A DNA stretch of 64,000 nucleotides from Pseudomonas sp. (GCF_002796985.1 NZ_PEKX01000004.1:186073-250072), one strand, 5' to 3'; shown: positions 43,186 to 52,597, numbered from the stretch's first letter. Notes: a model not told the origin generated them from the sequence alone. Numbers and translations are program-made.

Positions 43186-43962
43186 ATGAACGTACTGATC
43201 GTCTACGCCCACCCCGAACCCCGCTCGCTCAACGGATCGCTGAAGGATTTCGCCGTGCGCCGCCTGCAAGCCGCCGGCCATGAGGTGCAGGTCTCGGACC
43301 TCTACGCGATGAACTGGAAAGCCACGCTGGACGCCTCCGACAGCCTCGACCGCGACCCCGAGGCGCGCTTCGACCCGTCACTGGATTCCAAGCGCGCCTA
43401 TGCCGCCGGCCGGCAGAGCACTGACATCGCCGCCGAGCAGGAAAAACTGCGCTGGGCGGACACGGTGATCCTGCAATTCCCGCTGTGGTGGTTCACCATG
43501 CCGGCGATTCTCAAGGGCTGGTTCGAACGGGTCTATGCGTACGGCTTCGCCTATGGCGTCGGCGAGCACTCCGATGCCCGCTGGGGCGACCGCTACGGCG
43601 AAGGCAACCTGGCCGGCAAGCGCGCCATGCTGGTAGTCACCACCGGCGGCTGGGAATCGCACTACAGTGCGCGCGGCATCAACGGGCCGATCGACGACCT
43701 GCTGTTCCCGATCCACCATGGCGTGCTGCACTACCCCGGTTTCGACGTGCTGCCGCCCTACCTGGTGTATCGCACCAGCCGTGTGGACGCGCAGCGCTAC
43801 GCGCAGATCGAGCGGGAACTGGGCGAGCGCCTGGACAGCCTGCAGACCACCCCACCCATCCCCTTCCGCCAGCAGAACGGCGGCGACTACGACATCCCCG
43901 CGCTGACCCTGCGCGAGAAGATCAATCCTCAGGCCAGTGGGTTTGCCGCGCATCTGGAGTGA
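43186..43962 (+). CDS. NAD(P)H:quinone oxidoreductase, flavodoxin-like fold
   Basis: A 258-residue protein of the NQO1/MdaB/KefF flavodoxin-like family. MNVLIVYAHPEPRSLNGSLK opens the flavin-binding strand, VILQFPLWWFTMPAILKGWF is the family's central signature, and VTTGGWESHYSARGINGP binds flavin. It would carry out two-electron reduction of quinones. It is paired with the divergent LysR gene. Confidence 0.85.
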   Translation: MNVLIVYAHPEPRSLNGSLKDFAVRRLQAAGHEVQVSDLYAMNWKATLDASDSLDRDPEARFDPSLDSKRAYAAGRQSTDIAAEQEKLRWADTVILQFPLWWFTMPAILKGWFERVYAYGFAYGVGEHSDARWGDRYGEGNLAGKRAMLVVTTGGWESHYSARGINGPIDDLLFPIHHGVLHYPGFDVLPPYLVYRTSRVDAQRYAQIERELGERLDSLQTTPPIPFRQQNGGDYDIPALTLREKINPQASGFAAHLE

Positions 43963-43969
43963 TTCACTG

Positions 43970-44040
43970 TTCGCGAGCAAGCTCGCTCCTACAGGGGAAA
44001 AGCGCGGGGGCTTTTTGTAGGAGCGAGCTTGCTCGCGAAC
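43970..44040. repeat. REP pair (REPIN)
   Basis: Facing REP units at 43970-43992 and 44017-44040, just downstream of the quinone reductase stop. Confidence 0.9.
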
Positions 44041-44105
44041 CGCCCAACCTCAAACGCTCCTCAAGGCTGAACTCGCGGCTCGGCCTCGAAGGCGCTGCGC
44101 AGTAC

Positions 44106-44182
44106 GTAGGGCGCATAACGCGACAGCGTTATCCGCCGAGTGGCCGGCCGGCGGATAACCTGTTCCAGGTTATCCGCCCTAC
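44106..44182. repeat. Double-hairpin intergenic repeat, second copy
   Basis: GTAGGGCGCATAACGC ... GGATAACCTG/CAGGTTATCC ... CCCTAC, the same architecture as 33963-34038. The 234-base gap 43963-44196 is filled by this and the REP pair. Confidence 0.7.
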
Positions 44183-44196
44183 CTTTCTGCGCACCT

Positions 44197-45012
44197 TCAG
44201 GGTTTCACCCGAGGCTCCGCTTCGAAGGCGCTGCGCAGCAACTCGACGAACTCCGGCGCCGGGGGGATCTCCACGTCGCCGATGCGGCTCACCGGCACCG
44301 CCGGCGTCCAGGAGTTCATCACCACGGCGCCGCTCAGGCGCGGCAGGTCCTGCTGATCGATGCTCAGCGACGACTGGCGTGCACCGAGTTTCTCCAGTTG
44401 GCGCTGGAGGATGCCCATGGTGGTGCCGGTCAGCATCTTCCCACGCGGCCAGATCACCGTTTCACCGTCCCAGAACGCCAGGTTCCAGATGGTCGCTTCG
44501 CTGAAGCGGCCACGGTGGTCGGTGAACACTGCATCGTCGAAGCCAGCAGCCACCGCTTCGCGCAGGTACCAGGTCTTGGCGATCTCGCCGACGTGCTTGA
44601 TCTCCGGCAGCACCCGCTCATGCCCGGCGATGGCCAGCGACAGCGGGCCCTGCGGCCCATCCGATGGTGGCGCGGTACGTACCAGCAGCTCGGGGCGGTG
44701 CTCGGGGCCGGCGACAGTGAATTCCCCGGCGGACGAGTACACCGTGGCCATCAGCGATGTGTCGGCCGGCGCCTGTTCCAGCGCTGTACGCAGGGCCGCG
44801 CGGATTTCCCCGTCGGCATGGCTCTGGCCGAACAGCCGCTGCGAGGCATTGCGCAGGCGCTCCAGGTGCAGGTCCAGGCCGCGAATGCCGCCGCCACGCA
44901 CCTGCATGGCAGTGAAATGGGCGTAGCCGGCGAAGGCCAGCGGTGCGAGGTCGTCTGCGCTGGCGGGCTGGGCGTTGCGTTGGGTGATGTAGGGATGGAT
45001 GGCGGCTGACAT
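44197..45012 (-). CDS. PLP-dependent class IV aminotransferase
   Basis: A 271-residue fold-type IV enzyme (branched-chain aminotransferase / aminodeoxychorismate lyase family). Lys in EIAKTWYLREA is the expected PLP-binding residue, and RFSEATIWNLAFWDG matches the EGxxxN cofactor motif. LTGTTMGILQRQL holds the phosphate loop. The ATG at 45012 has GAGGAAG upstream; an open frame extending to 45588 runs over the divergent LysR gene and is false. Substrate is unknown. It is divergent from a GcvA-like LysR gene that probably regulates it. Confidence 0.85.
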   Translation of the reverse strand: MSAAIHPYITQRNAQPASADDLAPLAFAGYAHFTAMQVRGGGIRGLDLHLERLRNASQRLFGQSHADGEIRAALRTALEQAPADTSLMATVYSSAGEFTVAGPEHRPELLVRTAPPSDGPQGPLSLAIAGHERVLPEIKHVGEIAKTWYLREAVAAGFDDAVFTDHRGRFSEATIWNLAFWDGETVIWPRGKMLTGTTMGILQRQLEKLGARQSSLSIDQQDLPRLSGAVVMNSWTPAVPVSRIGDVEIPPAPEFVELLRSAFEAEPRVKP

Positions 45013-45045
45013 GGCGTTGGCTTCCTCTGCTCGGTGTTTCACTGC

Positions 45046-45065
45046 CTGGATATCTGCATATCCAG
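45046..45065. promoter_or_regulatory. Perfect 8-4-8 palindrome, probable LysR operator
   Basis: CTGGATAT-CTGC-ATATCCAG lies 34 bases before the aminotransferase start, in the gap shared with the divergent LysR gene. Confidence 0.65.
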
Positions 45066-45151
45066 CATCAAGTGGAATCACTATCGGCCTTTGACAAAGC
45101 CAGGAGAAACGAGTATTTCTCGACGGATCATCAAGCAGGATTTGAAGATCG

Positions 45152-46063
45152 ATGAGCCGCTCATTTCCCGGCGTCCGCTCCCTGCGCACCTTCGAGGCCG
45201 CCGGCCGCCACCTGAATTTCACTCGCGCAGCGGAAGAAATCGGCCTGACGCCAGCAGCGGTCAGCCACCAGATCAAGGAGCTGGAAGACCAGCTCGGTCT
45301 CGTGCTTTTCGTGCGCACCAGCCGCAGCATCCAGCTCACTCCCGGCGGCGCGCTGCTGCTGGAGGCGGCAGCGGAATCCCTCGGGCTGTTGCACCGCGCC
45401 ACTGTGCGGGCGCGTCGGCTATCGCGGACCTCCGAACAGCTGCGGGTTTCGCTGACAGCGCGTTTCGCTACCCACTGGCTGCTACCGCGCCTGCCAAAGT
45501 TCCGCGCGCTGCATCCGGGGCTGAAGCTCAGCTTCGATGTCAGCGACGAGCTGCGCGACTTTGCCGTCGACGACATCGACCTCGCCATCCGCTTCGGCAG
45601 CGGGCGCTATCCGGGCCTGCTGGCCGAGCGCCTGTTCGATACCCAGATAGTCCCCGTGTGCTGCCCGAGCCTGCTGGAAGACGGGCCGCCACTGCGCGAG
45701 CCGCGCGATCTGCAGGCCCACACGCTGTGCCATGTAGTCTGCGAGACCGAAGGCGCGGCCTGGCCGGACTGGTCGCGCTGGATGGCGGCGGCCGGCGTAG
45801 CAGACTTCGACGCCAGCGGCTGCGTCACCTTCGAGGACACCAGCCACGTGGTGCAGGCGGTGCTCGAAGGCGGCGCGGTCGGGCTGGCCGACCACGCCAT
45901 GGTCGCCCGCGAGCTGGAACAGGGCCTGCTGGTGCAGCCGTTCGAGCTGGGCGTGCGGGTTGCCGAGGACTACGCCTACAACCTGGTCTACCCGCAGGCC
46001 AGCGTGGACGACCCGCGCGTCAAAGCCTTCCGTGAGTGGATTCTCGGGGAAATGGCCGTTTGA
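45152..46063 (+). CDS. LysR-type regulator, GcvA-like
   Basis: A 303-residue LysR protein with the GcvA-subfamily look: SLRTFEAAGRHLNFTRAAEE, LTPAAVSHQIKELEDQLG and VFVCC-type effector strands, with LAIRFGSGRYPGL. GcvA-like members often control amino-acid or amine genes, which fits the divergent aminotransferase. The TDT transporter gene lies 124 bases downstream in the same direction. Confidence 0.85.
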   Translation: MSRSFPGVRSLRTFEAAGRHLNFTRAAEEIGLTPAAVSHQIKELEDQLGLVLFVRTSRSIQLTPGGALLLEAAAESLGLLHRATVRARRLSRTSEQLRVSLTARFATHWLLPRLPKFRALHPGLKLSFDVSDELRDFAVDDIDLAIRFGSGRYPGLLAERLFDTQIVPVCCPSLLEDGPPLREPRDLQAHTLCHVVCETEGAAWPDWSRWMAAAGVADFDASGCVTFEDTSHVVQAVLEGGAVGLADHAMVARELEQGLLVQPFELGVRVAEDYAYNLVYPQASVDDPRVKAFREWILGEMAV

Positions 46064-46187
46064 GTTGGCGGTGCTATTCATCCACAGAGGTATTGTCGTA
46101 GGAACTATCCTGTTTACGCTGTGCGACGACAGAATCCGGGCTCTCCGGGTTCGGATTGCTCGGCGTACCGATGGGGAATATTCACGC

Positions 46188-47204
46188 ATGACAGACAACA
46201 TCGACACCGCCGCAGCCTTTGGCGCACCCAAGGCGACCGCCCAGGAAGGCCGACTCGGCTATCTGCCGGTCGCCCTGTTCGGCTCGGTCATGGGGTTGGC
46301 GGGGTTGTCCTCCGCCTGGAAGCTGGCCACGCTGGTCTATGGTGCGCCGCATTGGGTGTCCCAGGCCATCGGTCTGCTGGCGCTGCTGGCTTTCGTTGCC
46401 GTCGGCATCGCCTATGCGATCAAGGCCGTCACCGGGCCGCAGGCGGTGAAGGCCGAATTCCTCCATCCCATCGCCGGCAACCTGTTCGGTACGCTGTTCA
46501 TCAGCCTGTTGCTGCTCCCCATTCCCCTGGTCGATTACAGCCTGCTGCTGGCGCGCGCAGCCTGGCTGATCGGTACGGCGGGCATGCTGCCCTTCGCCTG
46601 GCTGATCATTTCCCGCTGGCTCAGCCAACGCCAGCAGGCCGCCCATGCCACGCCGGCCTGGATAGTCCCGGTGGTGGGGCTGGCGGACATCCCGCTGGCG
46701 GTGCCGCTGCTGCAATGGCCAGGTGCCGCTGACCTTGCCTTCTTTTCCCTCGCGGTGGCGCTGTTCTTCGCCGTGCCGCTGTTCACCCTGATCCTGTCGC
46801 GGCTGCTGTTCGAGGAGCCCATCGGCGTTGGCTTGCAGCCTTCCCTGCTGATTCTCCTGGCGCCCTTCGCCGTAGGCTTTTCGGCCTACGTCAGCATCGT
46901 CGGCGAGATCGACCGCTTCGCCAGCGCGCTGTACATGCTCAGCCTGTTCATGCTCGCGGTGCTCGCCGGGCGCCTGCGCCACCTGGCGCGCAACTGCCCG
47001 TTTCGCCTGGCCTGGTGGTCGGTCGGTTTCCCGCTGGCTGCGGCAGCCGGTTGCGCGCTGCGCTACGCCGGCCATGCGCCGGGGCCATTCACCGATGGTG
47101 TGGCGCTGTTCCTGCTGGCCGCCGCGACGGTCGTCATCCTCGGCATGGGCCTGCGCACGCTGATCGGCGTGGCGACGGGCCAGTTGCGCAACCTCGCCAC
47201 CTGA
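46188..47204 (+). CDS. TDT/SLAC1-family anion or dicarboxylate transporter
   Basis: A 338-residue protein with about ten hydrophobic helices. The start GYLPVALFGSVMGLAGLSSAW and the later IAGNLFGTLFISLLLLPIP (quoted in part) match the TehA/SLAC1 tellurite-resistance/dicarboxylate transporter family. The ATG at 46188 is 10 bases after GGGGAA. These proteins are channel-like trimers for anions; the specific anion is not evident. Confidence 0.8.
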   Translation: MTDNIDTAAAFGAPKATAQEGRLGYLPVALFGSVMGLAGLSSAWKLATLVYGAPHWVSQAIGLLALLAFVAVGIAYAIKAVTGPQAVKAEFLHPIAGNLFGTLFISLLLLPIPLVDYSLLLARAAWLIGTAGMLPFAWLIISRWLSQRQQAAHATPAWIVPVVGLADIPLAVPLLQWPGAADLAFFSLAVALFFAVPLFTLILSRLLFEEPIGVGLQPSLLILLAPFAVGFSAYVSIVGEIDRFASALYMLSLFMLAVLAGRLRHLARNCPFRLAWWSVGFPLAAAAGCALRYAGHAPGPFTDGVALFLLAAATVVILGMGLRTLIGVATGQLRNLAT

Positions 47205-47291
47205 GTCACGCGGCTTGCCATTGGCGACGAATCCTGCGAAAACGCACGCCCTCGCGGCGCTCGTGCCGCAGCCGCCTCACCGGAGAACGCC

Positions 47292-47633
47292 ATGAGCAGC
47301 GAACTGCAGATCGAAGATATCGTCGTCGGCGACGGCAAGGCCGTGGTCAAGGGCGCCCTGATCACCACCCAGTACAAGGGCACGCTGGAAGACGGCACTG
47401 TCTTCGACTCGTCCTGGGACAAGGGCCGCCCGTTCCAGTGCGTGATCGGTACCGGCCGCGTCATCAAGGGCTGGGATATCGGCCTGATGGGCATGCAGGT
47501 CGGCGGCAAACGCAAGCTCTTCGTGCCCGCGCACCTGGCCTACGGTGAGCGCCAGGTCGGCGCGCACATCCAGCCCAACTCTAACCTGCTGTTCGAGATC
47601 GAGTTGCTGGAAGTCCTTACCCGCGACGACTGA
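47292..47633 (+). CDS. FKBP-type peptidyl-prolyl isomerase
   Basis: A 113-residue single-domain FKBP without signal peptide. TTQYKGTLEDGTVFDSSWDK, IGTGRVIKGWDIGLMGMQVG and HLAYGERQVGAHIQPNSNL give the complete active-site sequence. GGAG precedes the ATG. It is cytoplasmic and probably a folding helper. It is convergent with the helicase gene over 15 bases. Confidence 0.9.
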   Translation: MSSELQIEDIVVGDGKAVVKGALITTQYKGTLEDGTVFDSSWDKGRPFQCVIGTGRVIKGWDIGLMGMQVGGKRKLFVPAHLAYGERQVGAHIQPNSNLLFEIELLEVLTRDD

Positions 47634-47648
47634 TCCCTCTGTTCAGGT

Positions 47649-49625
47649 TCAGGCCGGCACGGTTTCCACGCTGCGCCGCAGCGCCAGGATCGCCGTCGGC
47701 CCCTGGGCCTTGCGGGTGAACCAGAACACCCGGCTCACGCCACGGGTGATCGCCACGTAGGCCAGGCGCAACTGCTCGTCGTGCTGGGCCTGGTCGTAAC
47801 TGCTGGTGAAGAAGCCGCAAGCCGCGTACAGCGCGCTGCGCAGCGGGTGTTTCTCCGGCGGCGCGCAGTCGTCGACGATGATCGCCACTTCCGCCTGCAG
47901 ACCCTTGGCGCGATGGATGGTCATGCCCTTCACCGGCAGTTTGCGGTCCAGCTCGCCGAGGATCGTCTGCAGGGTTTCATTGCGCCGGCTGAGCAGCAGC
48001 ACGGCGGTCTTCTCCCGCGAGCCGCGCGCGGCAACGTGCTCGCATTGCTTGCGGATCTCTTCAAGCAGGAGCGGCAGGCTGTTGCGTGCATCGAAGCGCT
48101 GCACCAGCTTCACCCCGTGGTCGCCCGCCTCTGCCGTCTTGAACGCGCGACAGGTCTTGGCCTGTTTGTTGGCCACGCCTGCCAGCACCCGCTCGCCATC
48201 GCGGATCACCGGGTCGATGCTCCGGTAGTTGGTTTCCAGCAGCAGCACGCGGCTCTTGCGCCGGCCCTTGCTGGGAAAATGCCGGTCGAAGTCCATGAAC
48301 AGCTCCGGCGAGCTGCCGCGCCAGGCGTAGATGGACTGCCAGTCATCCCCGATGGCCATCAGGCTGACCGCTTCGCCGCGCTTGGCGAGGTCGCGGTGCA
48401 GCGCCTGCAGCCATTGCACGATCTGCGGCGAGACGTCCTGGAACTCGTCGATCAGCAGGTGCTGGAACGGTGCCAGGGCCTCGGCCGGCAGCTTGCCGTC
48501 GCCGAGTTGGTCGGTCAGGCGCTGGAAGGCCAGGTTGAAGGTCAGCAGGCCCTGCTCCTGCAAGGCAGCGTCGAAGGCCGCCCAGAACAGTTGCAGCGCC
48601 TCGATGAACTGGCGCTCGCGTGGCGGGCAAGCGAGCCTCGATGGCTGCAACTGGTCAATGCGCAGGCCGATGCTCTCGATGAAGCCGGACTGGGCGTAGA
48701 AGGCCTCGAACAGCGGCAGCGCGGTGAATTCGCCGGCCAGTTTGAAGGCATCCAGCGGCGCCTTGCCGATGCGTGGCGGCTTGCCGTCTTCGCCGGCTTC
48801 CGGCGGTGGCGGCAGTTCCAGCAACTGGTGCACCAGAACGCGGAACGCCGGCTGGTCGGCGTAGCACTGCTGGTAGACCTGCTTGAGCAGGCGCTGCTGC
48901 GCCGGGCGCAGGCGGCCGGCGAGCAAGGGGTTGTCCAGCTCGCTGGCGGGGTCGCGATCGTCCAGTTGCTCGAACCAGCGCGGGTTCTTCAGCGCGACTT
49001 TCGCCAGGGTGCCCATGGCCGAGTGGAAGGTGCGCACGCACTGCCGCGCCTGCGCCGCATCGAGCGGATGGCCCCAGTAGCCGAGCACTTTCACCAACTG
49101 CTCGCGCAGCTGTGCGCAGGAGGCGTTGGTGAAGGAAATCACCGTCACCTTCTCGGCATCTATCCCTAAGTGGCAGAGCAGGTAGACCACACGCAAAACC
49201 AGCGTGGTGGACTTGCCGGAACCGGCGCCAGCGAAGATGCGGGTCAGCGGCTCGGGCGCGAGGATCATCGCCCACTGCTCGTCCGACGGCAGGCTGACTA
49301 TGCCGTGGGCGGCGGCCTGGGCCACGCGCTGGCGCATATCGAGGGCGTGCTGCTCATCCGGCGCGCTGGCGGTGCCGTAGATGCCAGCAGCGGCCGGAGT
49401 GCGCGGGCGCTTGGGCGCCAGCGCGGCGCCGTCCTTTTTGGCCTTGGCGCCGCGCTTGGCCGGCGCCTTGGTTTCGTTCCTCGCCTTGCCCTTCGCCTTG
49501 CCGCGCGAGCCGGCCTTGGGCTGCGCCGCTTCGCGCTCGGCGCGCAGGTATTCGGTGGTACGGGGGAAATAACGCGCAAGGGCTTCGGCAACCAGCCGCT
49601 TGTAGCGTTCGACAGCAGACTCCAT
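47649..49625 (-). CDS. UvrD/Rep-like superfamily I DNA helicase
   Basis: A 658-residue SF1A helicase. A Lys/Ala-rich linker covers about residues 35-75. Walker A is FAGAGSGKST; motif Ia TVISFTNASCAQLRE; motif II DEFQDVSP; motif III AIGDDWQSIYAWRG; motif IV LETNYRS; motif V GMTIHRAKGLQ; motif VI RLAYVAITRG. All helicase motifs are present. It resembles helicase IV-type proteins in size and in having an extra N-terminal segment. Role in DNA repair is inferred from the family. Confidence 0.85.
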   Translation of the reverse strand: MESAVERYKRLVAEALARYFPRTTEYLRAEREAAQPKAGSRGKAKGKARNETKAPAKRGAKAKKDGAALAPKRPRTPAAAGIYGTASAPDEQHALDMRQRVAQAAAHGIVSLPSDEQWAMILAPEPLTRIFAGAGSGKSTTLVLRVVYLLCHLGIDAEKVTVISFTNASCAQLREQLVKVLGYWGHPLDAAQARQCVRTFHSAMGTLAKVALKNPRWFEQLDDRDPASELDNPLLAGRLRPAQQRLLKQVYQQCYADQPAFRVLVHQLLELPPPPEAGEDGKPPRIGKAPLDAFKLAGEFTALPLFEAFYAQSGFIESIGLRIDQLQPSRLACPPRERQFIEALQLFWAAFDAALQEQGLLTFNLAFQRLTDQLGDGKLPAEALAPFQHLLIDEFQDVSPQIVQWLQALHRDLAKRGEAVSLMAIGDDWQSIYAWRGSSPELFMDFDRHFPSKGRRKSRVLLLETNYRSIDPVIRDGERVLAGVANKQAKTCRAFKTAEAGDHGVKLVQRFDARNSLPLLLEEIRKQCEHVAARGSREKTAVLLLSRRNETLQTILGELDRKLPVKGMTIHRAKGLQAEVAIIVDDCAPPEKHPLRSALYAACGFFTSSYDQAQHDEQLRLAYVAITRGVSRVFWFTRKAQGPTAILALRRSVETVPA

Positions 49626-49713
49626 GGGCCCTACCAGATCATGTACGACGTTGAATCATAAGCGGTTTGCGACAGTGACAGGCAATCCATCCGGCGGTTC
49701 CGCAACAGCCTTG

Positions 49714-49732
49714 AAAATTGATAACCATTAGC
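49714..49732 (+). promoter_or_regulatory. Fur box before the FhuC-like gene
   Basis: AAAATTGATAACCATTAGC matches the 19-base Fur consensus at 14 positions. It lies 60 bases upstream of the ABC ATPase start, in a low-GC patch between divergent genes. Confidence 0.65.
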
Positions 49733-49791
49733 AATTGGATTAGAGTCGGGCTCCCGCTTTTCCCGGCCACGCCGCCCCTACGGATGACCCC

Positions 49792-50559
49792 ATGTTCGAA
49801 CTGGAAAATGTCAGTTTCAGCGTCCCCGGTCGCACCCTCCTGCAACCGCTGAGCCTGCAACTGGCCGACGGCAACATGATCGGCCTGATCGGCCACAACG
49901 GTTCGGGCAAGTCCACCCTGCTCAAGCTGCTGGCTCGCCAGCAACAGGCCAGCGGCGGCAGCATCCGCCTGGACGGCAAGCCGCTGCAGGACTGGGGTCA
50001 TCGCGATTTCGCGCGCCAGGTGGCGTACCTGCCGCAGCAACTGCCGCAAACCGACGGCCTGACCGTGCGTGAACTGGTCGCCTTCGGCCGCTATCCGTGG
50101 CACGGCGCGCTGGGCCGGGTCACCGGCGAGGACCGCCAGCAGATCGACCGCGCGCTGGACCTCACCGACACCCTCGCCTTCGCCGACCGCCCGGTGGACC
50201 TGCTCTCCGGCGGCGAACGCCAGCGCGTCTGGCTGGCGATGCTGCTGGCGCAGAACAGCCGCTACCTGCTGCTGGACGAGCCGACCTCGGCGCTGGACAT
50301 CGCCCACCAGGTGGAAGTGCTCTCCCGCGTCCACGAACTCAGCCGCGAGCTGGGCCTGGGCGTGCTGGTGGTGCTGCACGACATCAACATGGCGGCGCGC
50401 TATTGCGACCACCTGATCGCTCTGCACGGCGGTCGCCTGCTGGCCCAGGGAACCCCTGCCGAGCTGATGCGCGGGGAGACGCTGGAGAATATCTACGGAA
50501 TTCCCATGGGCGTGCTGAACAACCCGGTGGACGGGTCGCCGATCAGTTACCTACGCTGA
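49792..50559 (+). CDS. fhuC: Iron-siderophore ABC transporter ATPase, FhuC/FecE-like
   Basis: A 255-residue ATPase with Walker A GHNGSGKST (34-42), signature LSGGERQR, Walker B YLLLDEPTSALD and switch His in VVLHDIN. The family powers uptake of ferric siderophores together with an FhuB-type permease and FhuD-type binding protein. Those two partners lie 10 kb away at 60.5-63.5 kb, separated by the biosynthetic and signalling genes. A Fur box upstream indicates iron repression. Confidence 0.85.
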   Translation: MFELENVSFSVPGRTLLQPLSLQLADGNMIGLIGHNGSGKSTLLKLLARQQQASGGSIRLDGKPLQDWGHRDFARQVAYLPQQLPQTDGLTVRELVAFGRYPWHGALGRVTGEDRQQIDRALDLTDTLAFADRPVDLLSGGERQRVWLAMLLAQNSRYLLLDEPTSALDIAHQVEVLSRVHELSRELGLGVLVVLHDINMAARYCDHLIALHGGRLLAQGTPAELMRGETLENIYGIPMGVLNNPVDGSPISYLR

Positions 50560-50595
50560 GCCCCGCTCCAACAGGAACACGACGTGCCGTGCGGG

Positions 50596-50674
50596 TTCGC
50601 GAGCAAGCTCGCTCCTACCAGTGGCCCCGCAGCGGAGTGCTTGTGCTCTTCGTAGGAGCGAGCTTGCTCGCGAA
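50596..50674. repeat. REP pair (REPIN)
   Basis: Facing REP units at 50596-50618 and 50652-50674, downstream of the ATPase gene. Confidence 0.9.
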
Positions 50675-50709
50675 TCGCACTCTGCCGCCCTGCTCGGCGA
50701 GCCCTTGCG

Positions 50710-50793
50710 CAGGATGGCGTGGAGCGTAGCGATACCCATCGATCGATTCCCACGTACCGACAGCATGGGTATCGCAAGCTCCACCCATCCTAC
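50710..50793. repeat. Intergenic inverted repeat, GCGATACCCATC family
   Basis: Arms of about 29 bases (AGGATGGCGTGGAGCGTAGC... and its imperfect complement ending CCATCCTAC) flank a short spacer. With the REP pair it fills the 264-base gap before the FhuF-like gene, and it may stop transcription from both sides. Confidence 0.65.
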
Positions 50794-50823
50794 GTTCATG
50801 CTCCGCCTTGACGCTGGTGGGCG

Positions 50824-51579
50824 TTAGAGATCGCTCGGCTCCGGCGGCGGCTCATCGATCAAGGGGCAGTTGTCGCAATGGCCGATGGTGCCCAGCCGGT
50901 AGCGAATGCAGCAGGTCCGCCGCTGCCGCCATAGTCCGTCCGGCCGCTGCTCGCACGAAACCTCGACATACTGGATCGGCTTGAACAGCGGGTTGCGCGT
51001 ACCGTCCGGGCGGCGTTCGCTCTCCAGCAATTCGCGGCCGTGGCCGAGCAGCGGGGCCAGCGGCGGCAGCCTGGCCATCTCGCCAATGAACCACTCGAAG
51101 TAGTTGCCGGCGTTGCTCCAGAGCACCTTGGGCGACAGGCGCGCCTCGGCAGCCAAGGCCTGGATGAAGGGTTGCAGGTGGCCTTCCAGCAGATGGGCGA
51201 AGCGCTGGAACGGATCGCCCGGCGGCGCGGCGAAAGGCTCGCCCTCCCCCGGCAGCTTGAATGCCTCGGGAATGTCCTGGGCATCCAGCACCACTTCCAC
51301 CTCATCGAACGCCAGCGGCAGCGTGCGGCCGAGCACCAGCGCGGCAGCCACCACCGGTGGAATGAGGCGCACCAGGTACCACTTGGACCACTGCGAAGCC
51401 AGCGCGCGTCGGTCGCCATCAGCGTGCGGCGGGTCGAAGCGGCGTAGCACGCTGTCGAGCATCTCCCGTTCCAGCAAGACGCGCGCCGGGATCGAAGGAC
51501 GGGGGTCGTCGCGGGTCACCAGCACTTCGCGGTAGCTGGCGAACTCGCCGAAATACAAAGGTGCGAGGGCTGCGATCAC
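50824..51579 (-). CDS. FhuF-like siderophore-iron reductase
   Basis: A 251-residue protein with the FhuF C-terminal cluster motif C-C-x10-C-x2-C (CCIRYRLGTIGHCDNC), which binds an unusual 2Fe-2S centre. FhuF reduces ferric hydroxamate siderophores in the cytoplasm to release iron. The start appears to be GTG at 51579, after GAGGG. It lies 31 bases after the acetyltransferase stop in a minus-strand operon. Confidence 0.85.
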   Translation of the reverse strand: MIAALAPLYFGEFASYREVLVTRDDPRPSIPARVLLEREMLDSVLRRFDPPHADGDRRALASQWSKWYLVRLIPPVVAAALVLGRTLPLAFDEVEVVLDAQDIPEAFKLPGEGEPFAAPPGDPFQRFAHLLEGHLQPFIQALAAEARLSPKVLWSNAGNYFEWFIGEMARLPPLAPLLGHGRELLESERRPDGTRNPLFKPIQYVEVSCEQRPDGLWRQRRTCCIRYRLGTIGHCDNCPLIDEPPPEPSDL

Positions 51580-51610
51580 CGACAGCCCTCAGCCATTTCG
51601 GGAAGCGCTG

Positions 51611-52597
51611 TCAGCACAGGCCGCAGCGCTCGAAGAAGGTTTCCCGGCTCTGCACCATCAGCGCGGCGCGCTTGTGCGGGAAGTTGAATTCCTTTTCGCG
51701 CCAGAAGCCCAGGCGCTGCATGTGGCCGATCATCCTGGCGTTGTCGGCGCGCGGCTCGGCGACGATGCGCTGGGTGCGCGGGTCGTCCAGCAGCAGGTAG
51801 TGGACCAGGGCGGTCATCCAGCTTTCCACCTTGTGCGGGCCGCGATGGCTTTCCTCGCCCACCAGCATGTGAATACCACGGTCGTAATCACCCACTTCGT
51901 AGAACGGCGCGATGCGGTCTTCCTTGGCCCAGTAGGCTTCGTAGTAGGCGAAGGGCTCGTCGTCGATGCAGCCGATCAGGGTGGTGGTGTGCGGGTCGGC
52001 GGCGGCTTTTTCCAGGTAGGCGCGGTGCTGTTCCAGGGTGCCGCCTTCCTGCCAGAACTCCAGCACGCGCGGGCTGTTCTGCCAGCGGCTGAAGCGCTCC
52101 AGGTCCAGTTCGATGTCCAGGGTGCGCAGGGAAATCCACTGACCCAGCTTCACGTCGAAGCGGCGATAGACCTCGCCCTGCGGCTTGGGCGCACGCAGCG
52201 GGTGACGGCGACCACCGCTCATGCGATAGACCTGCGGGTAGTTGGCGCTGGCCAAACCCTTGTGCCAGGCGGCTCCCAGCTGCCAGAAAGCAGCACGCTC
52301 GATCTGCAGGCGCCCGCCGACTTCATCGAGGCTCACCAGCCCTTGCTCGAATACTTCGACCGGAACGTTGGCGGCGGCGAACTGCATGCGCTCGCTCTGC
52401 GCATCGCCAGCGAAGGTCCAGTAGGCCAGCGCCCACAGCGCTTCCAGGGTTGCAACGGAAGTCAGCTGCCAGCACTCGCCTTCGCGTTGCGCACTCAGCA
52501 GCGGCTGGCCGTCGAGCAGCAGGGTCAGGCCTTGGGTGCCGTGGTCGGCGGAGAGCTTGCGGCCATCGGGCAACGGCAGCGAATTGAGTTGGGACAT
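51611..52597 (-). CDS. Siderophore N-acetyltransferase, IucB/AlcB-like GNAT
   Basis: A 328-residue protein. The N-terminal half resembles the extra domain of aerobactin-type acetyltransferases. The C-terminal half (about 165-328) is a GNAT fold with GIHMLVGEESHRGPHKVESW for acetyl-CoA binding, YYEAYWAKED, and VAEPRADNARMIGHMQRLGF. Its natural substrate in this operon is N5-hydroxyornithine made by the adjacent hydroxylase, giving an acetyl-hydroxamate. The ATG at 52597 follows AAGG; a TTG at 52606 is less likely. It lies 111 bases after the hydroxylase gene. Confidence 0.85.
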   Translation of the reverse strand: MSQLNSLPLPDGRKLSADHGTQGLTLLLDGQPLLSAQREGECWQLTSVATLEALWALAYWTFAGDAQSERMQFAAANVPVEVFEQGLVSLDEVGGRLQIERAAFWQLGAAWHKGLASANYPQVYRMSGGRRHPLRAPKPQGEVYRRFDVKLGQWISLRTLDIELDLERFSRWQNSPRVLEFWQEGGTLEQHRAYLEKAAADPHTTTLIGCIDDEPFAYYEAYWAKEDRIAPFYEVGDYDRGIHMLVGEESHRGPHKVESWMTALVHYLLLDDPRTQRIVAEPRADNARMIGHMQRLGFWREKEFNFPHKRAALMVQSRETFFERCGLC

